Of a DNA stretch of 8,147 bases, positions 6,538 to 8,147 are shown one piece after another (within the stretch, counting starts at the first letter, position 1; each line of letters begins with the position of its first letter). This DNA comes from an uncultured Ruminococcus sp. GTDB lineage: Bacteria > Bacillota_A > Clostridia > Oscillospirales > Ruminococcaceae. The stretch is from contig CALFMA010000009.1 in the NCBI GenBank assembly GCA_937880065.1, forward strand, positions 1 through 8,147, in the 5' to 3' direction. The notes under the pieces are model-generated. The model searched no databases. It saw nothing but the letters and a program-made list of their open reading frames with translations, and was not told the origin of the DNA. The translations under genes were made by a program, and so were the position numbers.

Positions 6538-6853
6538 ATATTTCAGCAAAAAAATTTTTCATTTCGGTATAATGAATAAAAGCGGCATCGGGATTATTGT
6601 CAACAAAGCGGCTGCACAGGTCAATCTGACGATTATTTGCAGAAAAATCCACAAGTACAACCTTTCTTCTGCCGCATCCCCAACGCATAAGATATTCCAG
6701 ACGCATATCGAAAAGCTTATCGTCGGCATAGACAGGAAGAACTGTCACATAAGCAGGTGCACCGTCAATTGAAATATCCGTAAACAGGTTTACGATTTCG
6801 ATAATGGCAATAACTGCGAGAATTACCGCAGCTGTTATAATAATTCCGTCCAT
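6515..6853 (-). CDS. Small single-pass membrane protein of unknown function
   Basis: A 112-residue protein that I cannot name. Residues 4-24 form one strongly hydrophobic helix, probably a membrane anchor with almost nothing before it. The remaining 80-odd residues are soluble, with an alternating pattern: a strand with VTVLPVY (36-42), a helix (about 45-57), a strand KVVLVDFSANN (64-74), a helix (about 75-86) and a strand AAFIHY (90-95). The first strand-helix-strand order, with DFSANN at the end of the second strand, resembles the front half of GT-A nucleotide-sugar folds, but it is too short for a working glycosyltransferase and no metal-binding DxD is present; this is only an inference. 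The ATG at 6853 is chosen because AAGGAG lies 9 nt upstream; in-frame TTG 6886 and ATG 6877 have no such site. That AAGGAG lies within a hairpin. recD2 follows after 39 nt. Confidence 0.8.
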   Translation of the reverse strand: MDGIIITAAVILAVIAIIEIVNLFTDISIDGAPAYVTVLPVYADDKLFDMRLEYLMRWGCGRRKVVLVDFSANNRQIDLCSRFVDNNPDAAFIHYTEMKNFFAEIFAFQEKM

Positions 6854-6856
6854 AGC

Positions 6857-6893
6857 AAAAAACTCCTTTCTGCACATTATATGCAAAAAGGAG
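6857..6893 (-). terminator. Terminator-like hairpin that buries the next gene's ribosome binding site
   Basis: Read on the - strand, CTCCTTTTTGCA (6893-6882) pairs with TGCAGAAAGGAG (6874-6863) over 12 bp, including one G-U pair, with a 7-nt loop TATAATG, followed at once by six T (6862-6857). That is the form of an intrinsic terminator, 8 nt after the MATE stop codon. In + strand RNA the same pair would be a C-A mismatch and no U tract follows, so the structure is specific to - strand transcripts. The 3' arm contains the AAGGAG of the unknown gene (6868-6863), so folding would also hide its ribosome binding site. Confidence 0.72.
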
Positions 6894-6905
6894 AATTTGT
6901 GTTAT
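6876..6905 (-). promoter_or_regulatory. Candidate promoter inside the hairpin loop
   Basis: The loop of the hairpin contains a perfect TATAAT (6881-6876). An 18-nt spacer upstream places ATAACA (6905-6900), matching TTGACA at 4 of 6 bases, over the MATE stop codon. Transcription would start near 6868-6871, producing a leader of about 15-18 nt that begins just before AAGGAG and lacks the 5' arm of the hairpin. The -35 is weak and spacing is one longer than ideal. Confidence 0.42.
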
Positions 6906-8147
6906 AGCGGATTGACTGCTTTTTTCTTTTTGAGGTGAAAAAGAATAGCAAAGAGAATTATCTGCACCGCAAAAGTCATTGTCCAAGAAATGATATAGGA
7001 GATGTAGAGGACTTCAAGGGTGTGGTATTCGGGTATTGCGAATACGGAGTAAATCCAGATAATTCGGAAAACGCAAACACCCATAACGGTAATTATCATA
7101 GGGAGAACGCTGCTGCCAAGTCCACGGAGCAAGCCTGTGGAAACGTCCATAATTCCGCAGAAACAGTAGGGAACGGCGATATAAAGCAGTCGGGTAATGC
7201 CGTATCTTATAGCTTCTTGCGAATCGGGAATGTAAATGGAAAGGAGAGGGCGGCTGAAAATATAGGAAGATACACCGAGAACTGTACCGACGGTAAATAC
7301 AAATCCGAGGGAGATAAAAGCTGTCTTTTTCACACGGGTGAAATTATTTGCACCGTGATTTTGTCCTGTGAAGTTGAGGGCCGATTGAGTAACGGAATTC
7401 ATGGCAGTATAGACAAATCCCTCAATATTTCCAGCGGCGGAATTGCCTGAAACCGCAATTGAGCCGAAAGAGTTGATAGAGGACTGAATAAGCACATTTG
7501 AAATTGAGAAAAGTGAGCCTTGAATACCCGCAGGCAGACCAATTCGCAAAATTTTCAAAAGGGGCTTCATATATAATTTCATTTTTTTAGGAATGAATTT
7601 ACAGGCATCTGTACGCTTCATCAGAGTGCGGATAATAAGCACCGATGAAAGACATTGTGAAATTGTAGTTGCAAGGGCAACACCTGCCACGTCCATTTTA
7701 AAGACGATTACGAAAAGCAAATTGAGGAGAACATTTACAACTCCTGCAACTGTGAGGTGAATGAGGGGGGAGCGAGTATCACCTGCGGCACGGAGAATTG
7801 ATGCACCGAAGTTGTAAAGCATACTTCCGATAATTCCGCAGAAATAAATCTGCATATAAATGGTTGAAAGTCGAATTGTATCATCGGGAGTCTGCATCAG
7901 TCTGAGGATTGTTTCTGCTCCTGAAACTCCCACAATAGTGAGAATAAGGCCGCAAATAAGAGCAAGGGGAACTGATGTATGTACAATTCTGTGAATATCA
8001 TCGTCTTTTCCTGCACCGATTGCGTGAGCCACGGAAACGCCTGAACCTACGGAAAAACCGATAAAAAGATTTGTGACCAGGTGTATTATAGATGAGGTTG
8101 AACCTCCCGCCGCAAGAGCGGTTTTTCCGTTTTCGGCAAACTGACCG
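6902..8147 (-). CDS. MATE family multidrug/Na+-type exporter (5' end outside the window)
   Basis: A polytopic inner-membrane exporter of the MATE family, which expels cationic drugs or other solutes using Na+ or H+ gradients; the substrate cannot be assigned. The frame is open to the right edge, giving 414 visible residues ending in a basic KKKKAVNPL tail. MATE proteins are usually about 450 residues, so roughly 40 N-terminal residues are missing. Family marks: the first half has ALAAGGSTS and NLFIGFSVGSGVSVAHAIGAG (to about residue 46) and ILRAAGDTRSPL (about 117-128); the second half has the matching GQNHGANNF (about 261-269) and LLRGLGSSVLPMI, showing the internal two-fold repeat. A GTG at 8032 could be taken for a start, but it falls inside the conserved segment just before AHAIGAG. 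The gene is followed after 8 nt by a terminator-like hairpin. Confidence 0.95.
   Translation of the reverse strand, partial: GQFAENGKTALAAGGSTSSIIHLVTNLFIGFSVGSGVSVAHAIGAGKDDDIHRIVHTSVPLALICGLILTIVGVSGAETILRLMQTPDDTIRLSTIYMQIYFCGIIGSMLYNFGASILRAAGDTRSPLIHLTVAGVVNVLLNLLFVIVFKMDVAGVALATTISQCLSSVLIIRTLMKRTDACKFIPKKMKLYMKPLLKILRIGLPAGIQGSLFSISNVLIQSSINSFGSIAVSGNSAAGNIEGFVYTAMNSVTQSALNFTGQNHGANNFTRVKKTAFISLGFVFTVGTVLGVSSYIFSRPLLSIYIPDSQEAIRYGITRLLYIAVPYCFCGIMDVSTGLLRGLGSSVLPMIITVMGVCVFRIIWIYSVFAIPEYHTLEVLYISYIISWTMTFAVQIILFAILFHLKKKKAVNPL

Noticed and set aside
6854..6886. Upstream TTG (6886) or ATG (6877) as start of the unknown membrane protein
   Set aside because: Neither has a Shine-Dalgarno, and the added residues would be encoded by the hairpin and ribosome binding site of the better start at 6853.
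6935..7450. 171-codon open frame on the + strand opposite the MATE gene
   Set aside because: Its Asn/Gly/Lys-rich, low-hydrophobicity translation is what the reverse complement of a membrane-protein gene produces; it is a shadow.
8030..8032. GTG at 8032 as start of the MATE protein
   Set aside because: The same frame continues to the window edge and the upstream 38 residues (with ALAAGGSTS and NLFIGFSVG) match the expected MATE N-terminal region, so the true start is outside.

Overview
The window looks like chromosomal DNA of a low- to moderate-GC Gram-positive anaerobe of the Clostridia, possibly Ruminococcaceae/Oscillospiraceae-like. The reasons are the AT-leaning codon use, AGGAGG-type ribosome binding sites, sigma-A-type promoters with perfect TATAAT boxes, a RecD2 helicase of the RecBC-independent kind, and an MreB-family actin next to it. 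The genus call is an inference from style, not a match I could run. I see no insertion sequence, phage gene, CRISPR array, tRNA or rRNA.

Layout. Positions 1-1303 are on the + strand: a possible tail of an upstream gene, a small calcineurin-like metallophosphoesterase (84-749), and a TspO/MBR membrane protein (827-1303) with its own promoter-like region containing a dyad. A clear bidirectional hairpin terminator (1317-1351) separates these from everything to the right, which reads on the - strand. In transcription order the - strand carries a MATE exporter (cut by the right edge, 8147-6902), a small one-helix membrane protein of unknown function (6853-6515), recD2 (6475-4247), an mreB-family gene overlapping the end of recD2 (4271-3252), and, after a gap with a strong promoter, a PAS/degenerate-GGDEF/EAL protein (3009-1357).

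How the genes fit together. The unknown gene, recD2 and mreB are tightly packed and probably co-transcribed. mreB starts 25 nt inside recD2. A TATAAT promoter candidate just before recD2 could drive recD2-mreB separately. Between the MATE gene and the unknown gene lies a 12-bp hairpin followed by six U. Its 3' arm contains the Shine-Dalgarno of the next gene and its loop contains a perfect TATAAT, so it may both block read-through from the MATE gene and host a private promoter whose transcript escapes the hairpin. The EAL protein is a likely c-di-GMP phosphodiesterase, because its EAL catalytic motifs are intact and its GGDEF motif is destroyed.

Most of the window is ordinary housekeeping and accessory metabolism. 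I do not see a convincing new multi-gene system. The leads most worth checking are the metallophosphoesterase, whose two substitutions both fall on the second-metal site; the hairpin/promoter/ribosome-binding-site device; and the unknown small membrane protein ahead of recD2-mreB.
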